From assembly GCA_016707175.1 (NCBI GenBank), contig JADJIB010000005.1, positions 1 through 64,000 of the forward strand: DNA of 64,000 nucleotides. The letters run 5' to 3'. The DNA is from Candidatus Phosphoribacter hodrii. Lineage in GTDB: Bacteria; Actinomycetota; Actinomycetes; Actinomycetales; Dermatophilaceae. The notes under the pieces were generated by a model, which saw only the letters and a program-made list of their open reading frames with translations, made no database searches and was not told the origin of the DNA. Within the stretch, counting starts at the first letter, position 1. Each line of letters begins with the position of its first letter. Of the stretch, positions 33,425-41,435 are shown in pieces. The translations under genes were made by a program, and so were the position numbers.

Positions 33425-34734
33425 ATGGCGACCGCTTCCGTCTACTCGCCCGACGCCGACGCCGGCCTGCACTGGTCTCTCGACGAGCTGCGCGCGCGTC
33501 AACTGGAGCGGCTGCAAGCCACCGTGCGGCGGGTGTATGCCGCCGTCCCCCACTACCGCCGCGTGTTCGACGAGGCGGGGGTGCACCCCGACGACATCCG
33601 GACGCTCGCCGACATCGCCAAACTGCCCTTCACCGACAAGAGCACGCTGCGCGACAACTACCCGTTCGGGCTGTTCGCCGTGCCGCGCGAGCAGGTGTCG
33701 CGCATCCACGCGAGCAGCGGCACGACCGGCAAGCCGACCGTTGTCGGCTACACCGCGGGGGACCTCGACATGTGGACCAACCTCATGGCGCGTTGCCTGT
33801 ATGCCGCGGGCGTCCGGACCGGCGACGTCGTGCACAACTCGTATGGCTATGGGCTGTTCACCGGTGGGATGGGCTATCACTACGGCGCCGAGCGGCTGGG
33901 TGCACGGTCGTGCCGATCGCCGGCGGGATGACCGAGCGGCAGGTGCAGCTCATCCGCGACTTCGAGCCGCGGGCCACGCTCGTGACGCCGAGCTATTTCC
34001 TGTCGATCCTCGATGAGATGGATCGCCAAGGCATCGACCCGCGCGAGTCGAGCCTGCGGATCGGGGTGTTCGGCGCCGAGCCATGGACGCCGGCGATGCG
34101 CGAGGCGGTCGAGACGCGCAGCAGCATCTCGGCGATCGACGAATACGGGCTGTCCGAGGTCATCGGCCCCGGGGTCGCCGGCGAGTCGGCCGAGACCAAG
34201 GACGGGCTCAACATCTGGGAGGACTGCTTCTATCCCGAGATCATCGACCCGGTGACCGGCGAGGTGCTGCCGGATGGGTCCGAGGGTGAGTTGGTCTTCA
34301 CCAGCCTCACCAAGGAGGCCTTCCCCGTCATCCGCTACCGCACGAAGGACCTGTCACGGCTCATGCCGGGCACGGCATACCCGACGATGCGGCGGATGGC
34401 GAAGGTGACCGGGCGGACCGACGACATGATGATCATCCGCGGGGTCAACGTCTTCCCGACCCAGATCGAGGAGATCATCCTGCGCGAGCCGGGGTTGGCG
34501 CCCTACTTCCAGTGCGTGCTGACCCAGCCGGGGAACATGGTCGAGCTGACCGTCGTGGTCGAGACGCTGGTGCATGAGGGCGAGGAGCGGGCCAACTCGA
34601 TTGCCGCCGACATTTCGCACGAGATCAAGGCTCGGATCGGGACGTCGGCCAAGGTCGAGATCCGCGACCCGGGTGGCATCGAGCGGTCCGTCGGCAAGGC
34701 CAAGCGCATCGTCGACCTCCGCCCCAAGGGCTAA
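33425..34734 (+). CDS. paaK: Phenylacetate-CoA ligase PaaK, copy 2, one-base shift
   Basis: Close paralogue of the preceding ligase, with the same HASSGTTGKPTVVGYTAGDLD motif and C-terminal TGRTDDMMIIRGVNVFP. The frame shifts near 33897-33902: GGG would have to be GGGG to read ERLGCTVVPIAGG. ATG 33425 follows GAAGAGGAGC. Two PaaK isozymes occur in other phenylacetate degraders and may differ in substrate (phenylacetate versus hydroxylated derivatives). No epoxidase genes (paaABCDE) are in this window. Confidence 0.9.
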
Positions 34735-34794
34735 GCACTGTCCCCTGCCCTCACACGGGAGAGCACGAGCCACTGCGCTGCTTCGTGTCGTCGA

Positions 34795-35388
34795 TCAGCG
34801 TGCGCTCGCGATGTCGAGCGCCAGGCGGACCGGCCCAGCCACACCCAACACCTGGGCGTAATGCAGAACATCCGCCGGACGAGCCGCTCCCGATGTCAAC
34901 GACCGATTCAACGCTGTGTGGGCCAACGTCTCCCCGAACCGGTGTCGAAGTCGCATCAGGTCAACAACCGTGCGGGCGGCGTCATAGATGCGCACCCATT
35001 CACCAGGCGCGGCCTCGACCTCCGACAGGCCCAACGCGAACGTCGCCGACGCGAAACGAAACACCTGCGTGGGCGGGTAGTCGATGTGAGGGGGATGAGA
35101 ACCGTTCGGCACCGCGAGCTGGACAGCTGGGGGCAACTCGTCCGTCAGCTCGTGGACGGCAGCGGCAGACACGCAGCACACGATGGACGTCGGCGCTCGC
35201 ATGGTGACCGCCAGCAGATCGGGATACGTCGCCGTCGGGGCATCAACCTGGCGGAAGACACCGCGAGACAGCTCGATCAGCAGACCGCCATCCCGCCTGG
35301 CATACAAGTCCCGCGGGTGCACCCCCAGGTCCAGCGCGGCCTTGGTGGTGAAGGTCGGCGCGAGGAGATCCATATCCAGATCCTGCAT
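34795..35388 (-). CDS. AbiEi-like antitoxin-domain protein without visible toxin partner
   Basis: About 197 residues. The N-terminus FTTKAALDLGVHPRDLYARRDGG followed by LIELSRGVFRQ is the winged-helix of AbiEi type IV antitoxins. SIVCCVSAAAVHELTDELP and YDAARTVVDLMRLRHRFG are typical of the following domain. In complete AbiE loci a nucleotidyltransferase toxin (AbiEii) follows directly. Here the next gene downstream is the convergent paaK2, so the partner is missing. Starts at ATG 35388 (GAGAGG upstream) or 35373. Stand-alone members also exist as regulators. Confidence 0.7.
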   Translation of the reverse strand: MQDLDMDLLAPTFTTKAALDLGVHPRDLYARRDGGLLIELSRGVFRQVDAPTATYPDLLAVTMRAPTSIVCCVSAAAVHELTDELPPAVQLAVPNGSHPPHIDYPPTQVFRFASATFALGLSEVEAAPGEWVRIYDAARTVVDLMRLRHRFGETLAHTALNRSLTSGAARPADVLHYAQVLGVAGPVRLALDIASAR

Positions 35389-35523
35389 GGATAGAATCCT
35401 CTCACGAGAGATGCCACCGTGTAATACTTCTATCCAGGGCATGGAGGCAGTGGCACCTCCCCCATCGTCCGCCACGAGGCTTAGTCTTCGGATGCCGCAA
35501 CACGTGTTGGCCAGGAGGCACAC

Positions 35524-35745
35524 ATGCCAGACGTCCTGATCCCCAATGTCCCTGCCGCTGATCTCGCTCGGCTCGATGCGCAGGCTGCTCAGCTGGGCAT
35601 CTCGCTCGATGAGTACCTGCGTCGACACCTACACCAAGAAGCCCGCCGCCTGGCCGGGCCGGTAACGACCGCCGACCTTCAAGCCGTCACCGACCGGGTA
35701 GCCGATCTGTCTGATGTCGAGGTCATGCGCTCCGCCTGGTCATGA
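35524..35745 (+). CDS. VapB/FitA-like antitoxin, orphan
   Basis: A 73-residue protein. MPDVLIPNVPAADLARLDAQ and LGISLDEYLRRHL form a ribbon-helix-helix of the FitA/VapB type, and the tail with VADLSDVEVMRSAW is the toxin-binding peptide. ATG 35524 follows AGGAGGC. Normally a PIN-domain VapC starts at the ATGA overlap. Here the ATG at 35742 reads only MTNW before the sequence turns into the 3' region of a gene on the other strand, so the toxin has probably been deleted. Confidence 0.75.
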   Translation: MPDVLIPNVPAADLARLDAQAAQLGISLDEYLRRHLHQEARRLAGPVTTADLQAVTDRVADLSDVEVMRSAWS

Positions 35746-35757
35746 CGAATTGGCGCA
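35742..35757 (+). pseudogene. Remnant of vapC start codons
   Basis: ATGACGAATTGG overlaps the vapB stop as ATGA and encodes MTNW, the kind of N-terminus found in VapC toxins, but no PIN domain follows in any frame. This is an inference from position and four codons only. Confidence 0.3.
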
Positions 35758-35769
35758 GCGATGCGCAGA

Positions 35770-35922
35770 TCAGGCGGAGCGTTCCCGGTCGAGTCGTTCG
35801 AGGATCCATGATCGGACGAGAGTTGAGGCCGGCAGATGCTTGGCTGCCGCAACTCGTTGTACCTCAGCTTCTTCCTCGGCGCTCAGGCGTACGGAGTACC
35901 CGCGTGCGCCCCGGGAAGGCAC
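35770..35922 (-). CDS. Small ribbon-helix-helix-like protein (CopG/BrnA-type fragment or antitoxin)
   Basis: A 50-residue frame from GTG 35922: GYSVRLSAEEEAEVQRVAAA followed by KHLPASTLVRSWILERLDRE. The beta-strand plus two-helix pattern fits a CopG/MetJ-like antitoxin. A stop lies just before the GTG in frame, so it is either a very short gene or a 5'-truncated one. It converges on vapB. No toxin partner is recognised upstream. Confidence 0.5.
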   Translation of the reverse strand: MPSRGARGYSVRLSAEEEAEVQRVAAAKHLPASTLVRSWILERLDRERSA

Positions 35923-35951
35923 CCGTGGCCAGGCGGTCGATCACGCCGTTG

Positions 35952-36170
35952 TCACCAAGACTGCGGCTCGGGGAGCACGCCCAGACCTGCACTGCGGACC
36001 AGGGTGGCGGCACCCAGAGCGGCGCCGCGAGTGGCCCGCAGCCGGACGTTGTAGAGCCCTGCTGGTTCGAAGGCAATTCGACGCCGTCGAACCCCACCAC
36101 TGCGCAACCGCCGCAATGTCTCCGTGAGCGCGAGGCCTTCACTTAACCCGAGGCGCTCCCTCCAGATCAA
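35952..36170 (-). pseudogene. Unrecognised short frame, possible gene remnant
   Basis: About 72 codons (TTG 36170 to stop 35952) encode an Arg/Leu-rich peptide including AFEPAGLYNVRLRATRGAA. I do not recognise the family. It lies where a toxin or partner of the neighbouring ribbon-helix-helix gene would be expected, so it may be a decayed remnant. Coding status is doubtful. Confidence 0.25.
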
Positions 36171-36201
36171 CCGCTACGGCACCACTATCGCGTACTACGG
36201 T

Positions 36202-37494
36202 TTAAAGCCTCGCATCGATCAACTCCTGTGCCAACCCCGCGAAACTCTCGACCCACGGGGGCTCCGCGGGTGCGACCTTTTCACTAAATTCACGAATTCT
36301 CCCACCGTAACAGCCCCGCTTTTCTAACCCCGAGCGAGCCACAAGCATGAGCGTGACGCGAGGATACCGATTCCTCTTCTCGGTGAGCCTGTCGAACGTA
36401 AAAGTTTCGAGTGCTTTGGCGAGGTCAAGCGCACCCGTCGACTCGGCACGCGTAGGCTGGTAGCCACCATGCACGATGCGGTTTCTTAAACGAGCGCCCC
36501 CGGAATGCCATCTCTGCCAGGCGGATGAAGGGCTGGTCCAGTTCCCACCCAATCGGGGAGCGAGATCAGAGAGCACTCTGGCGCCCGATTTACCCTCCGC
36601 GAAACTACCCCCAACGACTCTTGCGCTTGGCCCGCCAGCAATCAAGGACTCCTCCCACATTAGGGCCGAAAGCAATGCGTCTGTCATTACCTCAACACCT
36701 GTCGCCGCGGCGACCACCGCCGCCCCGTATTCTCCTGAGCGCCTTAGAAGGCCGCCTGCGACGATGAACTGCTCCCGCGAGAGGATGCTGGCACTTCCTG
36801 CCGCCAACCCGCGCGCCCAGAATTCGCTCTCTTCCCGGATCACATGCTGCCTACCCTCGTCAGTTTCCTCCGCGCCAGCAAAGTTTGAGTGGTCAAGGAG
36901 CAGAAGACCCACATGCTCCCACTCGCTATCCGAGGGAATTCGGAGAAAGTCACCTACATGTTCGTCGGGGGCGCTGAGCCGCTGCCACATCATCGGAAGT
37001 TTCTCATATGAAGGAAGTACAACCCGATCCTGGCCGCAGAGGCGAACCGCACGGGCGATTGAGCGAACGGCTTCGACTGAGCGCATAACGGCATCCTGCC
37101 GCGGGCCCAGATTCTGCCTGAGACCGTCCCAATGCGCGGGTGGATTATCAGGGCTCTCCACGGTCGTTATCACATCTGCGACTGTGTGCCAGGACTTAAA
37201 TTGACTTGGCCACTCAACAGACTTGCGACCGACAGTTCCCGCCTGGATACGATTAATGGCTTCGAGCGCGCACATATAGTCCGACTTAATCTCGGTCGCA
37301 TCCAGCTCCACTTGATGGAGGCGCACGATCGCAAAAGCTGACATGACAGAGCGCCCGTCAAGGCTGGGAAATGGGATGTTTATCGAAATTCCGTCAGGAA
37401 GGGGAAGGAACGACGGCAGGCGGAAGACGAAACGGGTCAGAGTCTGTGATCCAACCGCACTCGCAGAGCCTTCAGAGTTCTCCATTGTCACCAA
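36202..37494 (-). CDS. Uncharacterised protein with a C-terminal HEPN-like RNase motif
   Basis: A 430-residue protein of unrecognised family. Near the C-terminus RNRIVHGGY (residues 337-345) contains the R-x4-H signature of HEPN ribonucleases, preceded by helices that include VVAAATGVEVMTDALLSALM. The N-terminal ~200 residues contain no motif known to me. Codon use and GC content are lower than in flanking genes, and the gene lies in a stretch of more than 3 kb with no GTATGCCG octamer, which suggests recent transfer. No nucleotidyltransferase (MNT) partner is adjacent. Start ATG 37494 or 37485. It may be a defence or abortive-infection effector; this is inference. Confidence 0.65.
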   Translation of the reverse strand: MVTMENSEGSASAVGSQTLTRFVFRLPSFLPLPDGISINIPFPSLDGRSVMSAFAIVRLHQVELDATEIKSDYMCALEAINRIQAGTVGRKSVEWPSQFKSWHTVADVITTVESPDNPPAHWDGLRQNLGPRQDAVMRSVEAVRSIARAVRLCGQDRVVLPSYEKLPMMWQRLSAPDEHVGDFLRIPSDSEWEHVGLLLLDHSNFAGAEETDEGRQHVIREESEFWARGLAAGSASILSREQFIVAGGLLRRSGEYGAAVVAAATGVEVMTDALLSALMWEESLIAGGPSARVVGGSFAEGKSGARVLSDLAPRLGGNWTSPSSAWQRWHSGGARLRNRIVHGGYQPTRAESTGALDLAKALETFTFDRLTEKRNRYPRVTLMLVARSGLEKRGCYGGRIREFSEKVAPAEPPWVESFAGLAQELIDARL

Positions 37495-37546
37495 CTGTAG
37501 GCCGAGGCCCTTGAGCTAGCCCAGTTCTCGCTGCGACCTCGTCCCT

Positions 37547-37595
37547 GTCGGGTATTCGGCCATCGCCAGACGACGGTGGAATACCTCGACCCGGC
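37547..37595. repeat. CGAGGTATT palindromic element, copy 2
   Basis: GTCGGGTATTCGGCCATCGC then CAGACGACGGTGGAATACC TCGACCCGGC: same design as 11942-11990 but with several arm mismatches. It lies between the HEPN gene start and galE. Confidence 0.75.
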
Positions 37596-37650
37596 AGGGG
37601 GGCGGAAGGGGGGCGCGCGGGAGGTATGCCGCACGGCATACGGTGTGCGT

Positions 37651-38670
37651 ATGCGCGTCTTGGTCAGCGGTGGTGCGGGATACATCGGGTCGCACACGGT
37701 GGTGCAGTTGGCGGCGGCGGGGCACGACGTCGTCATCGTCGACTCGTTCGCCAACGCGAAGCCGACGGTCGTCGGGCGGCTGGAGTCGCTGACCGGCACC
37801 CACCTGGAGGTGCATGGGTTCGACCTCACCGACAAGGACAAGACCGAGCGGCTCTTCGCGGCCGAGAAGTTCGACGCGGTCATCCACTTCGCGGGGCTCA
37901 AGGCGGTCGGCGAGAGCGTGCAGATCCCGCTGGACTACTACGTCAACAACCTCGAGTCGACGTTCTCGCTGCTGCAGGCGATGCGCCGGCACGGGTGCGA
38001 CCTGCTCGTCTTTTCGTCCTCAGCGACGGTCTATGGCGAGGTGGCGCCGGTCCCCTATCAGGAGGACTACGAGCCGCTCTCGGCCTCGTCGCCCTATGGC
38101 CGGACCAAGGTGATGATTGAGCACGTCCTGCGGGACGTGGCGGCAATCGATGAGCGGCTCAAGGTGGCGATCCTGCGCTACTTCAACCCGGTGGGCGCGC
38201 ACCCGTCGGGGACGATCGGCGAGGACCCGCAAGGCATCCCCAACAACCTCATGCCGTTTGTCGCGCAGGTCGCGGTCGGGCGGCGCGAGCGGCTGCAGGT
38301 GTTCGGTGGCGACTACCCGACGGCTGACGGCACCGCGGAGCGCGACTACATCCACGTGGAGGACCTGGCCGCCGGGCACGTCGCCGCGCTGCAGTGGATC
38401 GCCGGGCACGACCGCAAGATCAGCACGTGGAACCTCGGCGGGGGCATCGGCACCTCGGTGCTGCAGGTCATCGCGGCGTTCGAGAAGGCCAGCGGGCGGC
38501 CGATCCCCTACGACGTCGTCGGGCGGCGGGCCGGCGACCTCCCGGCATACTGGGCCGACCCGAGCCGCGCGAACGAGGAGCTGCGCTGGCGCGCGGAGCG
38601 GTCCATCGATGACATGTGTGCCGACACGTGGCGGTGGCAGAGCGCCAACCCCGGCGGCTACCCGGAGTAG
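37651..38670 (+). CDS. galE: UDP-glucose 4-epimerase
   Basis: A 339-residue extended short-chain dehydrogenase that interconverts UDP-glucose and UDP-galactose. The NAD motif VSGGAGYIGSHTV, the FAGLKAVGES segment, SSSATVYG, the catalytic YGRTK and RYFNPVGAHPSG are all present, as is the C-terminal RRAGDLPAYWADP. Length is normal. ATG 37651 begins ten bases after a head-to-head pair of GTATGCCG octamers (37624-37641). It is monocistronic. Confidence 0.95.
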   Translation: MRVLVSGGAGYIGSHTVVQLAAAGHDVVIVDSFANAKPTVVGRLESLTGTHLEVHGFDLTDKDKTERLFAAEKFDAVIHFAGLKAVGESVQIPLDYYVNNLESTFSLLQAMRRHGCDLLVFSSSATVYGEVAPVPYQEDYEPLSASSPYGRTKVMIEHVLRDVAAIDERLKVAILRYFNPVGAHPSGTIGEDPQGIPNNLMPFVAQVAVGRRERLQVFGGDYPTADGTAERDYIHVEDLAAGHVAALQWIAGHDRKISTWNLGGGIGTSVLQVIAAFEKASGRPIPYDVVGRRAGDLPAYWADPSRANEELRWRAERSIDDMCADTWRWQSANPGGYPE

Positions 38671-38743
38671 CAGGTCGGTACCTGAGGTACGGACAAAATC
38701 AGGGGGTCAGGGCCCCGGCGCCGGAGTTCACCCTTCGCCCGAG

Positions 38744-38757
38744 TACCCCTAGGGGTA
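38744..38757. promoter_or_regulatory. TACCCCTAGGGGTA palindrome upstream of cydA (copper-box-like)
   Basis: A perfect 14-base palindrome 112 bases before the cydA start. Its C/G-tract dyad flanked by TA resembles operators of CsoR-type copper-sensing repressors in actinobacteria. No csoR gene is in the window, so the link is inferred from the sequence alone. A redox regulator is an alternative. Confidence 0.45.
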
Positions 38758-38868
38758 TTGGAGTCTACTGCGTCACACCTAGGCCTGAGGTGGCATCCCC
38801 ACCCCGACGCACAGCGGTAGCGTCGGCGGGTAAGCCCTTTCATTGGCACTCATGCGGGAGACCTTCCA

Positions 38869-40302
38869 ATGGATGTATTGGACCTTGCGCGGTGGCAGTT
38901 CGCCATCACGACGGTGTACCACTTCCTCTTCGTACCCATCACGATCGGCGTCACGGCGCTCATCGCCATCATGCAGACCTTCTGGCACCGGACCGGTGAC
39001 GACCACTGGCTGCGCCTGACCAAGTTCTTCGGCAAGCTCTTCATGATCAACTTCGCCCTCGGCCTGGTCACCGGGATCGTGCAGGAGTTCCAGTTCGGCA
39101 TGAACTGGAGCCTCTACAGCCGGTTCGTCGGTGACATCTTCGGTGCGCCGCTGGCCTTCGAGGCGCTGCTGGCGTTCTTCCTCGAGTCGACCTTCCTCGG
39201 CCTGTGGATCTTCGGCTGGGACCGGTTGCCCAAGAAGATCCACCTGGCCTCCATCTGGCTCGTGCACATCGGCACGGTGTTCTCGGCGTTCTTCATCCTC
39301 GCCGCCAACTCGTTCATGCAGAACCCGGTCGGCTACACCTACAACGCTCAGACCAACCGCGCCGAGCTCGACGACTTCGCCGCCGTGCTGTTCAACAAGG
39401 TGCAGTTGGTGACGTTCCCGCACGTCGTGCTCGGGGCCTACATGACCGCCGGCGCGTTCGTCATGGGCATCGCCCTCTACCACCTGCGCAAGCAGGCGCT
39501 CGACAAGGGCCCGGACATCTCGATGTACCGCAAGGCCGTTCGCTTCGGCGCGATCGTCGCCCTCGTCGCCAGCATCGGCGTCCTGGTCTCCGGCGACGTC
39601 CAGGGCAAGGTGATGACCGAAGTCCAGCCGATGAAGATGGCTGCGGCAGAGGGACTGTACGAGACCCGCTCCGGCGCGCCGTTCTCGATCCTCACGATCG
39701 GCTCGCTCGACGGCACGGCGGCCCGACCGATCCTCGAGGTCCCCGGTCTGCTGTCCTTCCTCGGCACCGGCTCGTTCTCCGGCGAGATCCAAGGCATCAA
39801 CGATCTCCAGGCGGCTGACAAGGCCGAGTTCGGCAACAACCCGCAGACCGCCTCGGCGTCCTACGTCCCGGTGATCTGGATGACCTACTGGAACTTCCGC
39901 CTGATGATGGGCGCCGGGTTCCTCACGATGCTCTTCGCCGCCATGGCGCTGTGGAAGACCCGCGGCCAAGGCGTCGTCACCAGCGGCATGTGGAAGCACA
40001 TCGCCATCTGGACGCCCTTGCTGCCGGTGCTGGCCAACTCCTTCGGGTGGATCTTCACCGAGGTCGGCCGTCAGCCCTGGCTCGTCAACGGCCTGATGAC
40101 GACCGAGACCGGCGTCTCCACCTCGGTCTCGGCCACCAGCGTGTGGATCTCGATGATCATCTACACCCTGCTCTACGGCGCGCTTGCCGTCGTCGAGTTG
40201 CGGCTCCTGCTGCGCTACATCCAGCCGGGGGCGGTGCCCGTCGAGGCACCCAAGGACCCCGCCGATCGGGCCGACGACGAACCCTTCGTCTTCGCCTACT
40301 GA
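38869..40302 (+). CDS. cydA: Cytochrome bd ubiquinol/menaquinol oxidase subunit I
   Basis: A 477-residue membrane subunit that binds hemes b558, b595 and d and oxidises quinol, reducing O2 to water without copper. It shows about nine TM segments. RWQFAITTVYHFLFVP contains the N-terminal heme-ligand His, and GRQPWLVNGLMTTETGVS is the highly conserved quinol-side segment. The Q-loop is of the short actinobacterial type. ATG 38869 follows GGGAG. It heads cydABDC, with cydB 16 bases downstream. The coding sequence contains none of the frequent GTATGCCG octamers. Confidence 0.96.
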   Translation: MDVLDLARWQFAITTVYHFLFVPITIGVTALIAIMQTFWHRTGDDHWLRLTKFFGKLFMINFALGLVTGIVQEFQFGMNWSLYSRFVGDIFGAPLAFEALLAFFLESTFLGLWIFGWDRLPKKIHLASIWLVHIGTVFSAFFILAANSFMQNPVGYTYNAQTNRAELDDFAAVLFNKVQLVTFPHVVLGAYMTAGAFVMGIALYHLRKQALDKGPDISMYRKAVRFGAIVALVASIGVLVSGDVQGKVMTEVQPMKMAAAEGLYETRSGAPFSILTIGSLDGTAARPILEVPGLLSFLGTGSFSGEIQGINDLQAADKAEFGNNPQTASASYVPVIWMTYWNFRLMMGAGFLTMLFAAMALWKTRGQGVVTSGMWKHIAIWTPLLPVLANSFGWIFTEVGRQPWLVNGLMTTETGVSTSVSATSVWISMIIYTLLYGALAVVELRLLLRYIQPGAVPVEAPKDPADRADDEPFVFAY

Positions 40303-40318
40303 GCCAAGGACCCTGACC

Positions 40319-41395
40319 ATGTCTGACCTGTCAACCCTCCAGATTGTCTGGTTCGTCCTCATCGCCGTCCTCTGGATCGGCTACCTCGCCCTCGAAGGCT
40401 TCGACTTCGGGGTCGGCATGCTGCTGCCCATCCTCGGCCGCAGCCACCAGAAGGGCGCCGCCGGCGCCGCCGACACCGAGGCCCGCAAGCGGGTCATGCT
40501 CAACACCATCGGCCCGGTCTGGGACGGCAACGAGGTCTGGGTCCTCACCGCGGGCGGCGCGATGTTCGCGGCCTTCCCGCAGTGGTACGCCACCCTCTTC
40601 AGCGGCTTCTACCTCGCCCTGGCCCTCATCCTCGTCGCCCTCATCGTCCGCGGCATGGGCCTGGACTACCGCCACAAGGTCGACTCCGACACGTGGCGCA
40701 AGCGCTGGGACCTCGCCATCACCACCGGGTCGTTCCTCGCCGCGCTGCTGTGGGGCGTCGGCCTGACGAACATCGTCTACGGCACCCCGATCCGGCCCAA
40801 CCCGGACGTCAAGGGTGACTACTTCTTCGACGGCAACCTGTTCACCCTGCTGGGCGTCGTGCCCCTCATCGGTGGGCTCACCTTCGTCGGGCTGTTCCTC
40901 ACCCACGGCGCCTTCTTCATCGCGCTCAAGACCGACGGCCCGATCCGTCAGGACGCCCGCGCGTTGGGCATCAAGACCGGCCTCGTCACCGCGGTCCTCG
41001 CCGTCGTCCTGTTGCTGGCCATCAACCTGCGGCACGGGTCGCTGGTCAGCTGGATCGGCACGGTCGTGGCGGCAGTCGCCCTGCTCGGCGGCATCTTCAT
41101 GGCCACCAAGGGTCGTGAGGGCTGGGCGTTCCTCGGCACCTTCGTCTGCATCGCCTTCGCTGTCGTGGCCTACTTCGGGGCGCTGTTCCCGAACGCGATG
41201 CCCACGACGCTCGCCGACGGCGCCGACCTCACCCTCGCCGCCGCGTCGAGCACACCGAAGACGCTGACAATCATGACCTGGGCCGCCGCGGTCTTCACGC
41301 CAATCGTCCTGCTCTACCAGGGCTGGACCTACTGGGTGTTCCGCAAGCGGATCTCGACGAAGAACATCCCCGCCCCGGTCTCCGTCGGCAAGTGA
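40319..41395 (+). CDS. cydB: Cytochrome bd oxidase subunit II
   Basis: A 358-residue subunit with eight or nine TM segments. LEGFDFGVGMLLP near the N-terminus and GPVWDGNEVWVLTAGGAMFAAFP are the family signatures. It pairs with CydA to form the oxidase. It starts 16 bases after the cydA stop. The exporter genes cydDC follow after 40 bases, so the order is the usual actinobacterial cydABDC. Confidence 0.95.
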   Translation: MSDLSTLQIVWFVLIAVLWIGYLALEGFDFGVGMLLPILGRSHQKGAAGAADTEARKRVMLNTIGPVWDGNEVWVLTAGGAMFAAFPQWYATLFSGFYLALALILVALIVRGMGLDYRHKVDSDTWRKRWDLAITTGSFLAALLWGVGLTNIVYGTPIRPNPDVKGDYFFDGNLFTLLGVVPLIGGLTFVGLFLTHGAFFIALKTDGPIRQDARALGIKTGLVTAVLAVVLLLAINLRHGSLVSWIGTVVAAVALLGGIFMATKGREGWAFLGTFVCIAFAVVAYFGALFPNAMPTTLADGADLTLAAASSTPKTLTIMTWAAAVFTPIVLLYQGWTYWVFRKRISTKNIPAPVSVGK

Positions 41396-41435
41396 CGAGC
41401 GGGTGACCGCCTCGCGGCTCACCTAGCATCAACCC

